From assembly GCA_019239585.1 (NCBI GenBank), contig JAFAZU010000202.1, positions 1-5,192 on the forward strand: a stretch of 5,192 nt of DNA, written 5' to 3'. The notes under the pieces were generated by a model that was not told the origin of the DNA, did not search any database, and was given only the letters and a program-made list of their open reading frames with translations. The stretch comes from Acidobacteriaceae bacterium. GTDB lineage: Bacteria > Acidobacteriota > Terriglobia > Bryobacterales > Bryobacteraceae. Below, piece after piece: positions 1 through 5,192 of this stretch. A program made the position numbers and the translations under genes. Position 1 is the stretch's first letter. Each line of letters starts with the position of its first letter.

Positions 1-2
1 TG

Positions 3-725
3 TTACGAGCTTGTAAACAAGTTGTAGTAAATGATGTACCAAAACGCATGTAACCCGTCTATAAGGCCGATCTTCTTTCCTTCCTTATAAGTCCGGCCGT
101 AGTAACTGATCGGCACCTCGTAGAGAGCATAGCGGTATTTGCAAATCTTAGCGGTAACTTCAATTTCGAACCCAAACCCCTTCGAAGTGATGATCATGTT
201 GCGGATGATCTCGCCCCGAAAAGCTTTGTAGCACGTTTCTGTGTCCGTCAGATTTACGTTCGTAAATAAATTCGAGCAAAATGTCAGCGCCTTATTGGCG
301 AGAAAGTGGCCAAGATAAAGCACACGGGTTTGCTTTCGGACAAGGAAGCGAGACCCGTAAACCACATCCGCGTACCCGTCGATAATAGGCTGAATGACAC
401 TGCTGATCTCCGCAGGATCATACTCCAGGTCTGCATCCTGAACGATAACAATGCTCCCTTTCGTGGCCCGAAATCCTGTCTTGAGCGCAGCGGTCTTGCC
501 TGCGTTCTTTTCGTGCCGGAGAACAACTATTTGGTTGTGTTGCCTTTCTAGTTGTTGGGCGATGGAATACGTATTGTCGGTCGAGCAATCATCAACAACA
601 ATGATTTCAAGAAGATTTGGAACAAGAAGCAGTTTTTGAATTACCAGCGCAATGGTTGATTGTTCGTTGTAGGCGGGTACAACCACCGAAAGAACGCCTG
701 CATTTGTCGGGCTATTAATCTCCAT
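3..725 (-). CDS. Family 2 glycosyltransferase, DPM1-like (polyprenyl-phosphate sugar transferase type)
   Basis: The 240-residue product is a single GT-A domain of the GT2 family. Numbered from ATG at 725: the nucleotide-binding start VVPAYNE at 15-21; VVDDCSTDNT at 43-52 with Asp45-Asp46; NAGKTAAL at 74-81; and QDADLEYDP at 96-104, whose DAD (97-99) is the metal/nucleotide-sugar site. YGSR follows at 123-126, then TDTETCYKAFR at 160-170. These motifs are typical of dolichyl/undecaprenyl-phosphate mannose or glucose synthases, which move a sugar from a nucleotide donor to a polyprenyl phosphate on the cytoplasmic face of the membrane. No C-terminal membrane helices or GtrA domain follow, so this is the short form, near normal length for it. 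Donor and acceptor cannot be read from sequence. ATG at 725 is preferred over the adjacent in-frame TTG at 728; neither has a clear Shine-Dalgarno. It lies 90 bp downstream of the cyclophilin gene on the same strand, with no terminator seen between them, so co-transcription is possible. Confidence 0.93.
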   Translation of the reverse strand: MEINSPTNAGVLSVVVPAYNEQSTIALVIQKLLLVPNLLEIIVVDDCSTDNTYSIAQQLERQHNQIVVLRHEKNAGKTAALKTGFRATKGSIVIVQDADLEYDPAEISSVIQPIIDGYADVVYGSRFLVRKQTRVLYLGHFLANKALTFCSNLFTNVNLTDTETCYKAFRGEIIRNMIITSKGFGFEIEVTAKICKYRYALYEVPISYYGRTYKEGKKIGLIDGLHAFWYIIYYNLFTSS

Positions 726-815
726 CAACCAGTTCGACTTGTGGTAATTGCACTATCCAGAATACCAGTAGCTTACCGTCCTGCTTCAGCCTTACTGTTT
801 AGGCCGTCAGTTGAA

Positions 816-1508
816 TTAACTATTAGGCTTGGCAGCGCTTGTCGCCTCAACTCGGCGAATGGTAATGGCTGCGATTTTTACCGGCGTGTCTGGTCTATCT
901 TCGGCATTCCGAGATACTTTTGAGATGGCATCCGCAACTTCCTGCCCGGAGACAACCTCGCCAAAGATCGAATAATTCCCATTGAGGTGTTCCGCAGGCG
1001 CAACTGTGATAAAGAATTGGCAACCATTTGTATTAGGTCCTGAATTAGCCATGGCCAATAAACCGGGCCGGTCAAATTGGAGATTTGGAGCAATTTCATT
1101 ATCGAATTTGTAACCAGGCGAGCCGGTACCATCCCCAGCCGGATCACCTCCCTGAATCATAAAACCCGGAATGACCCGGTGGAAAGTCGTACCTGAGTAC
1201 AAAGGAGTGTGCTTTAAACGTCCTGTTTTCGGGTCGGTCCACGCCTTCGTGCCGGTCGCTAACCCCCGAAAATTAGCTACCGTTTTCGGCGCTTCCTTCT
1301 CGAACAAACGGCAAACAATGTTTCCCATGGACGTGTAAACTACTGCATATAAACCAGGTTCCGTAGGCAAGGCTACTAATGGCAGATCTGGTTCGTGCGC
1401 TTTGGCAGATTTCGCTATTGCCGATGCGCTCGTCTGCCGATGAGTCTGAGTGAGGCCCAAGGTCGCTAGACTAGCTATGACAACCAAAAGGAAAAAGAGT
1501 TTTCGCAT
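816..1508 (-). CDS. Exported cyclophilin-type peptidyl-prolyl cis-trans isomerase
   Basis: The 230-residue product catalyses cis-trans isomerisation of X-Pro bonds and probably acts outside the cytoplasm. An N-terminal signal peptide is visible: basic MRK, then a hydrophobic stretch to about residue 19. An Ala/Ser-rich linker runs to about 40. No Cys sits at the cleavage region, so it is not a lipoprotein; cleavage around residues 21-30 or retention as an anchor are both possible. The cyclophilin domain spans about 53-220. It has FHRVIPGFMIQGGD at 109-122, supplying the catalytic Arg111 (Arg55 in human CypA), Phe116 and Gln119. LLAMANSGPNTNG follows at 150-162, and QFFIT at 164-168 contains Phe166 (CypA Phe113). 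The CypA Trp121 and His126 positions are His174 and Tyr179 here, a kind of change common in bacterial members. An insertion around 86-100, between NFRGLA and the TPLYSGTTFHR strand, fits the bacterial exported type. ATG at 1508 is favoured because the signal peptide starts there. It is divergent from the TPR gene. Confidence 0.95.
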   Translation of the reverse strand: MRKLFFLLVVIASLATLGLTQTHRQTSASAIAKSAKAHEPDLPLVALPTEPGLYAVVYTSMGNIVCRLFEKEAPKTVANFRGLATGTKAWTDPKTGRLKHTPLYSGTTFHRVIPGFMIQGGDPAGDGTGSPGYKFDNEIAPNLQFDRPGLLAMANSGPNTNGCQFFITVAPAEHLNGNYSIFGEVVSGQEVADAISKVSRNAEDRPDTPVKIAAITIRRVEATSAAKPNS

Positions 1509-1519
1509 GCTTAAGGCTG

Positions 1520-1525
1520 ATTATA
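1520..1525 (-). promoter_or_regulatory. Candidate -10 box (TATAAT) for the cyclophilin gene
   Basis: Read on the minus strand the six bases are TATAAT, the consensus -10 hexamer. Transcription would begin about 7 bases downstream, leaving only a handful of bases before ATG at 1508. That would give a nearly leaderless mRNA, in keeping with the absence of a clear Shine-Dalgarno in front of that ATG. No good TTGACA-like hexamer sits 16-18 bp upstream (CGGAAT or similar), so the call is tentative and the match may be chance. Confidence 0.3.
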
Positions 1526-1684
1526 AAGGCAAGCCGGTTAGAATTCCGGATGAGAGAACAAACGATTTTCATCCACTTCCCCTTTGCCTGTCGTACGTCC
1601 TTTATATCGGGATTGAATCCAGTTTTGAGGGGAGAAGGCAGATTTGACCGGTTTTCTCCCGCATAGCAAAGCTATTTTATGCTC

Positions 1685-1689
1685 GGAAG
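1685..1689 (+). promoter_or_regulatory. Weak ribosome binding site (GGAAG) for the TPR gene's upstream start
   Basis: GGAAG lies 9 bases before ATG at 1699. The match to the anti-Shine-Dalgarno is imperfect. It is still the better of the two options, since the second in-frame ATG at 1744 has only a purine-poor upstream region. It favours the longer reading without settling it. Confidence 0.3.
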
Positions 1690-1698
1690 CTCTTTCCC

Positions 1699-4101
1699 AT
1701 GGCCTCTCACATCTCCTACAATCCAAGTAAGCTCCAAAAGTCTATGAAGTATGTATTTACCCTGGCAGGTATCTGCACCCTGTTGTTTTCATCTGCCTGT
1801 AGTCAAAGCCCTGAAAGGCTGATTGCTACCGGAAACCGGTATCACAACCAGAAGAAGTTCAAAGAAGCTTCCATTCTGTACCAAAAGGCAATTGCTAAAG
1901 ATAAGACAAATGCTGAAGCATATTATCGCCAAGGTTTGAACCTCCTGGATGACGGTAATCCGGTTGAGGCCAGCAAATACTTCCGTCGAGCGATTGACCT
2001 TAAACCTGACAATACCGACGCAACAATTAAGTTAGCCGAAATCTATTTAGGCGCGTACGCAAGCAATCCGGCTAAGCTGAAGAACTTTCTCTCTGATGCA
2101 AAGGACCTGGACAATAAGGTCCTTCAGCAGAACCCCAACTCTTTTGACGGCATGCGAATCCAGGGACTACTTCATTTGGCGGAGAATGATAGAGACGGAG
2201 CGCTCGCAAGCTTTGCGAAAGCTAACAAGATTAAGCCGCACTCCCGTGAGCTGATCGGCTGGTATGCGCAGACGCTTATCGCGGCGCAGCGGCCCCAGGA
2301 GGCCGATGCCCTCGTGCGTGACATGATTGCTCACGACAAGACCTGGGGTCCTGGTTACGACTTTCTTTTTGCTCTGTATTCACGCCAGAATGACAAGGCA
2401 AAGGCCGAAAACGTTTTACAGGAACGCGTGGGGAATGACCCGGCCAGCCCGGTTGCCGTGCTGAACCTTTCGAACTATCTACTTCTTTCCAACCGCTATG
2501 ACGAAGCGGAAGCGTTAATGAAGCGTGTGATTAGCGACAAAAAGAATTTTCCGGCTGGACGTCAAATGCTCGGTGATTTCTATATGCGCGCCAAGAAATT
2601 TGATCAGGCACTAGAGCAGTACCAGGCTGGCGTGAAAGAGGATTCCAAGAACGCCTTGCAATACCAGCAGCGAATCGTCGCCATTTACGAGGCGACTGGA
2701 CGCCGTGATGAGGCTTTAAAGCTTGCCAAAAATCTTGCCTCTGATCATCCCAAAGATGCAACCACCGGTGAGGTGTATTCAACCCTTCTTCTCGGGAGCG
2801 GATCGAAGAACGAAGCCGCAAAATCCGTTGATGAATTGAAAACTTTGGTTGCCAATAATCCGAGTGATGGCGCCCTGCACTTTCAATTGGCTCGCGCATA
2901 TTTTGGCCTTGGGCAGCCCGATAAGGCGCTCAGTGAAGCGCTGGAGGCGATACAGGACGAAAGCAAAAGTAGAGCGGCAAGGCCGATTGTGCTGATCGGG
3001 GCGAGAACCTTGGCAGCGCGCGTCTATGAAGACCGGGGTGACCACGCAAAAGCCATTGAGCAGGCGGAAGTCGTTCTTTCTGCCAATCCGAAATTGCCGG
3101 ATGCGCGCCTGATTCGTGATCGAGCACTGATTGGCACCAACCAGATTGACAAAGCAAAGGCAGATTTGGAAGCGCTGGTCCAGGAATTTCCAGGTATGAA
3201 CGATGCGCGCCTCCAACTTGCGGGGCTTTACATCGTAGGGAGGGAATACGACAAGGCCACGGCAGAATTCGACAAGGTCTGGAAATCAAATCCGCCTGAC
3301 AATCGCGGGCTGCTCGGATTACAGGCAGTTAAGCTCTCTCAGGGTAAGGGCGATGAAGCGGTTGCAACGATTCGCGACTTAGTTCAGAAAAACCCGACTG
3401 TGCCTGCCTACCGGGAGCAACTGGCAAGCTTCGAAGCAACTGCCGGCGCACAAATTTTCAAATCCGATCCCGAAAAGGCCAAGCAATTGTATCAACAGGC
3501 AGCGGATGACTATAAGGAGCTCCTAAAGATTAATCCGAAATCTAGTGATCTCTGGCTGCGGATGGGCGTCATACAGCGTCAACTGGGGCAATTTGATCAG
3601 GCATTAGGCTCATTTGAACAGGCGTCAAAAGTTGATCCCAGGAACATCAATGCGCTTCTGAATCAAGCCTTATTGCAGGAAGCTCTTGGCAAAAAGGGTG
3701 AGGCAGCAAATATATACAACCGAATTCTCGGCCTTGATCCTGATAACGCTTTGGCCCTTAATAACGTCGCCTTCATGGAGGCGGAAAAGGGGACCAACCT
3801 GGATCAGGCGATGACGTTTGCTGAGCGGGCGAAAAAGCGTGTGCCGAACAGCCCTGATATTTCTGACACTCTCGGCTACGTTTATCTGCAAAAAAACTTA
3901 AACTCCGAAGCATTGCGCATCTTCCGGCAGATTGTGCAGGAAGATCCAAAAAACCCGACCTTTCACTACCACCTGGCAATGGCGTTACTGAAGCAGGGGG
4001 ACAAGCAAGGCGCAAAGGACGAAGCGCAGAAAGCCTTGCAAGGTCCGCTGCCGCCTGAGCAGCAGGATAAAATCCGTACCTTTGTCAACCAGATTGGATA
4101 A
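1699..4101 (+). CDS. Large TPR-repeat lipoprotein, PEP-CTERM-system PrsT-like
   Basis: The 800-residue product is a secreted scaffold made almost wholly of tetratricopeptide repeats. The N-terminus has a basic segment, a hydrophobic core (about 18-33) and a lipobox-like SSAC with Cys34, so a lipid-anchored envelope location is likely. Ser at -3 is atypical for a lipobox. About 21 helical-hairpin units of mostly 34 residues run from 39 to 788. Clear ones are at 39-71, 72-105, 149-182, 285-318, 391-424, 501-534, 616-649, 650-683 and 719-752. They show the usual pattern of small residues at positions 8, 20 and 27 and Pro near 32. Units near 106-148, 425-466 and 569-615 carry insertions. The C-terminal part (NNVAFMEAEKG, SDTLGYVYLQK, FHYHLAMALLKQGD) resembles the PEP-CTERM-system TPR lipoprotein family. 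Those proteins are encoded with exosortase and exopolysaccharide genes and are thought to help assembly or export; the role here is inferred. ATG at 1744 (785 residues, Cys19) would give a more standard short signal peptide and is a real alternative start. Confidence 0.92.
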   Translation: MASHISYNPSKLQKSMKYVFTLAGICTLLFSSACSQSPERLIATGNRYHNQKKFKEASILYQKAIAKDKTNAEAYYRQGLNLLDDGNPVEASKYFRRAIDLKPDNTDATIKLAEIYLGAYASNPAKLKNFLSDAKDLDNKVLQQNPNSFDGMRIQGLLHLAENDRDGALASFAKANKIKPHSRELIGWYAQTLIAAQRPQEADALVRDMIAHDKTWGPGYDFLFALYSRQNDKAKAENVLQERVGNDPASPVAVLNLSNYLLLSNRYDEAEALMKRVISDKKNFPAGRQMLGDFYMRAKKFDQALEQYQAGVKEDSKNALQYQQRIVAIYEATGRRDEALKLAKNLASDHPKDATTGEVYSTLLLGSGSKNEAAKSVDELKTLVANNPSDGALHFQLARAYFGLGQPDKALSEALEAIQDESKSRAARPIVLIGARTLAARVYEDRGDHAKAIEQAEVVLSANPKLPDARLIRDRALIGTNQIDKAKADLEALVQEFPGMNDARLQLAGLYIVGREYDKATAEFDKVWKSNPPDNRGLLGLQAVKLSQGKGDEAVATIRDLVQKNPTVPAYREQLASFEATAGAQIFKSDPEKAKQLYQQAADDYKELLKINPKSSDLWLRMGVIQRQLGQFDQALGSFEQASKVDPRNINALLNQALLQEALGKKGEAANIYNRILGLDPDNALALNNVAFMEAEKGTNLDQAMTFAERAKKRVPNSPDISDTLGYVYLQKNLNSEALRIFRQIVQEDPKNPTFHYHLAMALLKQGDKQGAKDEAQKALQGPLPPEQQDKIRTFVNQIG

Positions 4102-4801
4102 GAACCAATTGCAATCCGATCTGGTTGTTTCGACCTGGACTGAGAAGCATCCGTTAGCGAAGTACGTAGCGCCTTTCGCTTGCTTTTTTCTCTTTCTCGC
4201 TTTTTCACCGCAACACCTCGATAATTATTGGGCGTTACCGATTTGGGTGCTCGTACTTGCGGCGGTCTGCTTCATCTGCTGGCCGCGCGAACTCTCGATT
4301 TATCCTCGTTACCCTTTAGCGAGCATCGCGGTCGGCGCTCTGGTCTTTTTTCTTTGGATTGCTCCTGATGTTTTGATTTCCGGCTATCGACAGAACATCT
4401 TCTTCTCTAATTCGGTTACGGGCCATCTCCACTCTTCGCTTCGACCTGCTGAACTACAAAGCGCGTGGATTTTATCGTGGCGGACAATCCGCGCCGTTTT
4501 GATCGTGCCGGTTGTAGAAGAGCTGTTCTGGCGTGGCTGGCTTATGCGTTGGCTCATTAACACCGATTTTCAAAAAGTGCCGCTGGGCGCGTATAGTCCG
4601 CTGGCTTTCTGGATCAGCGCACTGCTCTTTGCTTCGGAGCATGGACCGTATTGGGACGTCGGACTCCTTGCCGGTATTGTGTACAATCTCTGGATGGTTC
4701 GCACCAAATCGCTCGCTGACTGCATCCTGATGCACGCGGTCACAAACGGCATTTTAAGCAGTTACGTTATGGCGTCGGGACAATGGCAATATTGGCAGTA
4801 A
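4082..4801 (+). CDS. CAAX prenyl protease-related membrane protein (exosortase-associated type, CPBP superfamily)
   Basis: The product is a polytopic inner-membrane protein of up to 239 residues. It belongs to the CAAX protease/bacteriocin-processing (Abi/CPBP) superfamily of intramembrane metal-dependent or glutamate proteases. The three catalytic motifs are intact: EELFWRGW at 146-153 (Glu146, Glu147, Arg151), FASEHG at 183-188 (His187) and HAVTN at 218-222 (His218, Asn222). Hydrophobic segments lie at about 28-46, 52-67, 79-99, 136-148, 172-187, 191-206 and 211-230. The long loop before the EExxWR motif and the segment around VPLGAYSPLAFW, SEHGPYWDVGLLAGI and the C-terminal SGQWQYW resemble the CAAX prenyl protease-related family reported from PEP-CTERM/exosortase genomes. 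The substrate is unknown. Before the first membrane helix only TTG start codons are available in frame (4082, 4094, 4109). The longest is given: it overlaps the TPR gene by 20 bp, whereas TTG 4109 would start 7 bp after its stop. Translational coupling to the TPR gene is likely in every case. Confidence 0.9.
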   Translation: MSTRLDKNQLQSDLVVSTWTEKHPLAKYVAPFACFFLFLAFSPQHLDNYWALPIWVLVLAAVCFICWPRELSIYPRYPLASIAVGALVFFLWIAPDVLISGYRQNIFFSNSVTGHLHSSLRPAELQSAWILSWRTIRAVLIVPVVEELFWRGWLMRWLINTDFQKVPLGAYSPLAFWISALLFASEHGPYWDVGLLAGIVYNLWMVRTKSLADCILMHAVTNGILSSYVMASGQWQYWQ

Positions 4802-4809
4802 GCCGATAC

Positions 4810-4813
4810 AGGA
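4810..4813 (+). promoter_or_regulatory. Ribosome binding site for the 91-residue membrane protein
   Basis: AGGA, within CAGGAAAAG, ends 7 bases before ATG at 4821. It is the clearest Shine-Dalgarno in the window and fixes the start of this small gene. Confidence 0.6.
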
Positions 4814-4820
4814 AAAGTTT

Positions 4821-5096
4821 ATGCCCTGTCTTTTACTAATACTGATTCTTGCGTTCCCTAGGGTCGCCATCGCCTTGCTTTGGTTCTTTACGACCTTCTT
4901 TACGGGTGTTTACCACGGAATTTTAATTCCCTTGCTTGGGTTCATTTTTCTTCCATTGACGCTGCTTGTCTACACCTACATTGTGAAGAATTATCCTGGA
5001 CCATTATCCACTCAGGAATTTATTTTCCTGTTTATTGCGGTGATTCTGGACCTCGGTCTTGTGGGCGGGGGCAGCCTTCACCGCCGGTCTGCGTGA
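4821..5096 (+). CDS. Small three-helix membrane protein of unknown function
   Basis: The 91-residue product is strongly hydrophobic, with three likely membrane segments: about 3-27 (CLLLILILAFPRV onward), 33-55 (GILIPLLGFIFLPLTLLVY) and 66-83 (EFIFLFIAVILDLGLVGG). A short basic tail (HRR) follows. The second segment has the pattern PLLGFIFLPLTLL with a conserved-looking Pro-Leu-Thr, and the third ends in an Asp-Leu-Gly then a triple glycine. I recall similar short 'MPCLLLL...FPRV' membrane proteins annotated as hypothetical in acidobacterial and other genomes, but no function is established. A good ribosome binding site precedes the ATG, and only 19 bp separate it from the CAAX-protease stop with no terminator between, so it probably belongs to the same transcript. 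With no catalytic motif it could be a small accessory subunit or a housekeeping membrane protein. Confidence 0.75.
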   Translation: MPCLLLILILAFPRVAIALLWFFTTFFTGVYHGILIPLLGFIFLPLTLLVYTYIVKNYPGPLSTQEFIFLFIAVILDLGLVGGGSLHRRSA

Positions 5097-5136
5097 GCTA
5101 CCTGAGAATCCCCGAGAGTTCAATCCACTAGTCTCT

Positions 5137-5192
5137 GTGGCATTGTTCCGTACTTTGAGCGCCGCCATTCAAGGCATTGATGCGCATATCGT
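5137..5192 (+). CDS. N-terminus of a probable YifB/ComM-family Mg-chelatase-like ATPase (partial, cut by the window end)
   Basis: From GTG at 5137 an open frame runs off the right edge. It encodes 18 complete codons and the beginning of the next: a start followed by ALFRTLSAAIQGIDAHI and a partial Val. The R-x-x-SAAI-x-GIDAHIV pattern matches the start of YifB/ComM proteins, whose N-terminus typically reads R..SAA..GID...VEVEVD and forms the Lon-protease-S5-like domain ahead of a Mg-chelatase AAA+ module. In the Gammaproteobacteria and Vibrio, ComM is a helicase that promotes branch migration during natural transformation; the role elsewhere is less clear. The frame is open back to a TGA at 5041-5043. 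GTG 5137 is chosen because its product aligns with the family's usual start; TTG at 5143 is an alternative. No good ribosome binding site is visible. It starts 40 bp after the small membrane protein gene. Identity rests on fewer than 20 residues. Confidence 0.55.
   Translation, partial: MALFRTLSAAIQGIDAHI

Larger units (their letters stand above)
1509..1698. promoter_or_regulatory. Divergent intergenic region between the cyclophilin and TPR genes
   Basis: These 190 bp separate two divergent genes, so they must hold promoters for both or at least for one. On the minus strand there is a perfect TATAAT hexamer (listed separately). On the plus strand a TTGACC at 1644-1649 and a TATTTT at 1673-1678 resemble -35 and -10 boxes. 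Their 23-bp spacing is too wide for a sigma-70 promoter, so the plus-strand promoter is unresolved. A short inverted repeat, ATAGC-AAA-GCTAT, lies at 1663-1675. No riboswitch-like or RNA gene structure was recognised. Confidence 0.45.

Noticed and set aside
726..728. TTG start one codon upstream of the glycosyltransferase ATG
   Set aside because: It adds one residue, has no ribosome binding site of its own, and an ATG follows at once.
729..815. Possible terminator between the cyclophilin and glycosyltransferase genes
   Set aside because: Only a GCC/GGC pairing of three bases with a long loop is present, with no T-run; this is not a credible intrinsic terminator.
1644..1678. TTGACC plus TATTTT as a sigma-70 promoter for the TPR gene
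   Set aside because: The spacing is 23 bp, well outside the usual 16-18 bp, and no second hexamer fits at the right distance.
1538..1726. Short minus-strand frame across the divergent intergenic region
   Set aside because: The product is low in recognisable pattern, overlaps the TPR start, and lacks a convincing start signal.
2531..3289. Several antisense open frames opposite the TPR gene (for example 2779-3216 on the minus strand)
   Set aside because: The products have no recognisable domain and lie wholly within a strongly repeat-patterned coding region; they are reading-frame shadows.
4880..5131. Alternative 83-residue plus-strand frame overlapping the small membrane protein
   Set aside because: It has no ribosome binding site or membrane pattern, while the overlapping frame has a good site and three clear hydrophobic segments.

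Overview
The window looks like chromosomal DNA from a Gram-negative-type bacterium, most plausibly an acidobacterium (Acidobacteriota). This is an inference. It rests on a secreted cyclophilin with a long Ala/Ser-rich linker, a very long TPR lipoprotein paired with an exosortase-type CAAX-protease relative, a small 'MPCLLL...' membrane protein, and the start of a YifB/ComM-like gene. No rRNA, tRNA, CRISPR, transposase or integrase was seen. Nothing suggests recent horizontal transfer.

Layout: two genes on the minus strand fill positions 3-1508. They are an exported cyclophilin-type peptidyl-prolyl isomerase (816-1508) followed by a family 2, DPM1-like glycosyltransferase (3-725). A 190-bp divergent intergenic region (1509-1698) separates them from a plus-strand cluster. 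That cluster holds an 800-residue lipoprotein-like protein built almost entirely of TPR units (1699-4101), a polytopic CAAX prenyl protease-related protein that overlaps or abuts it (4082-4801), and a 91-residue three-helix membrane protein (4821-5096). At the right edge is the first part of a probable YifB/ComM-family Mg-chelatase-like ATPase (from about 5137), cut by the window end.

Functional reading: the long TPR lipoprotein and the CAAX-protease relative resemble families known from genomes with PEP-CTERM/exosortase sorting and exopolysaccharide export. Their tight spacing suggests co-translation and a shared role at the cell envelope. No exosortase and no PEP-CTERM substrate lies in the window, so membership in that system is inferred. 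The minus-strand pair is an extracytoplasmic folding enzyme and a cytoplasmic sugar transferase that probably acts on polyprenyl phosphate. Both fit general envelope biogenesis, but there is no evidence that they belong to the same pathway as the plus-strand cluster.
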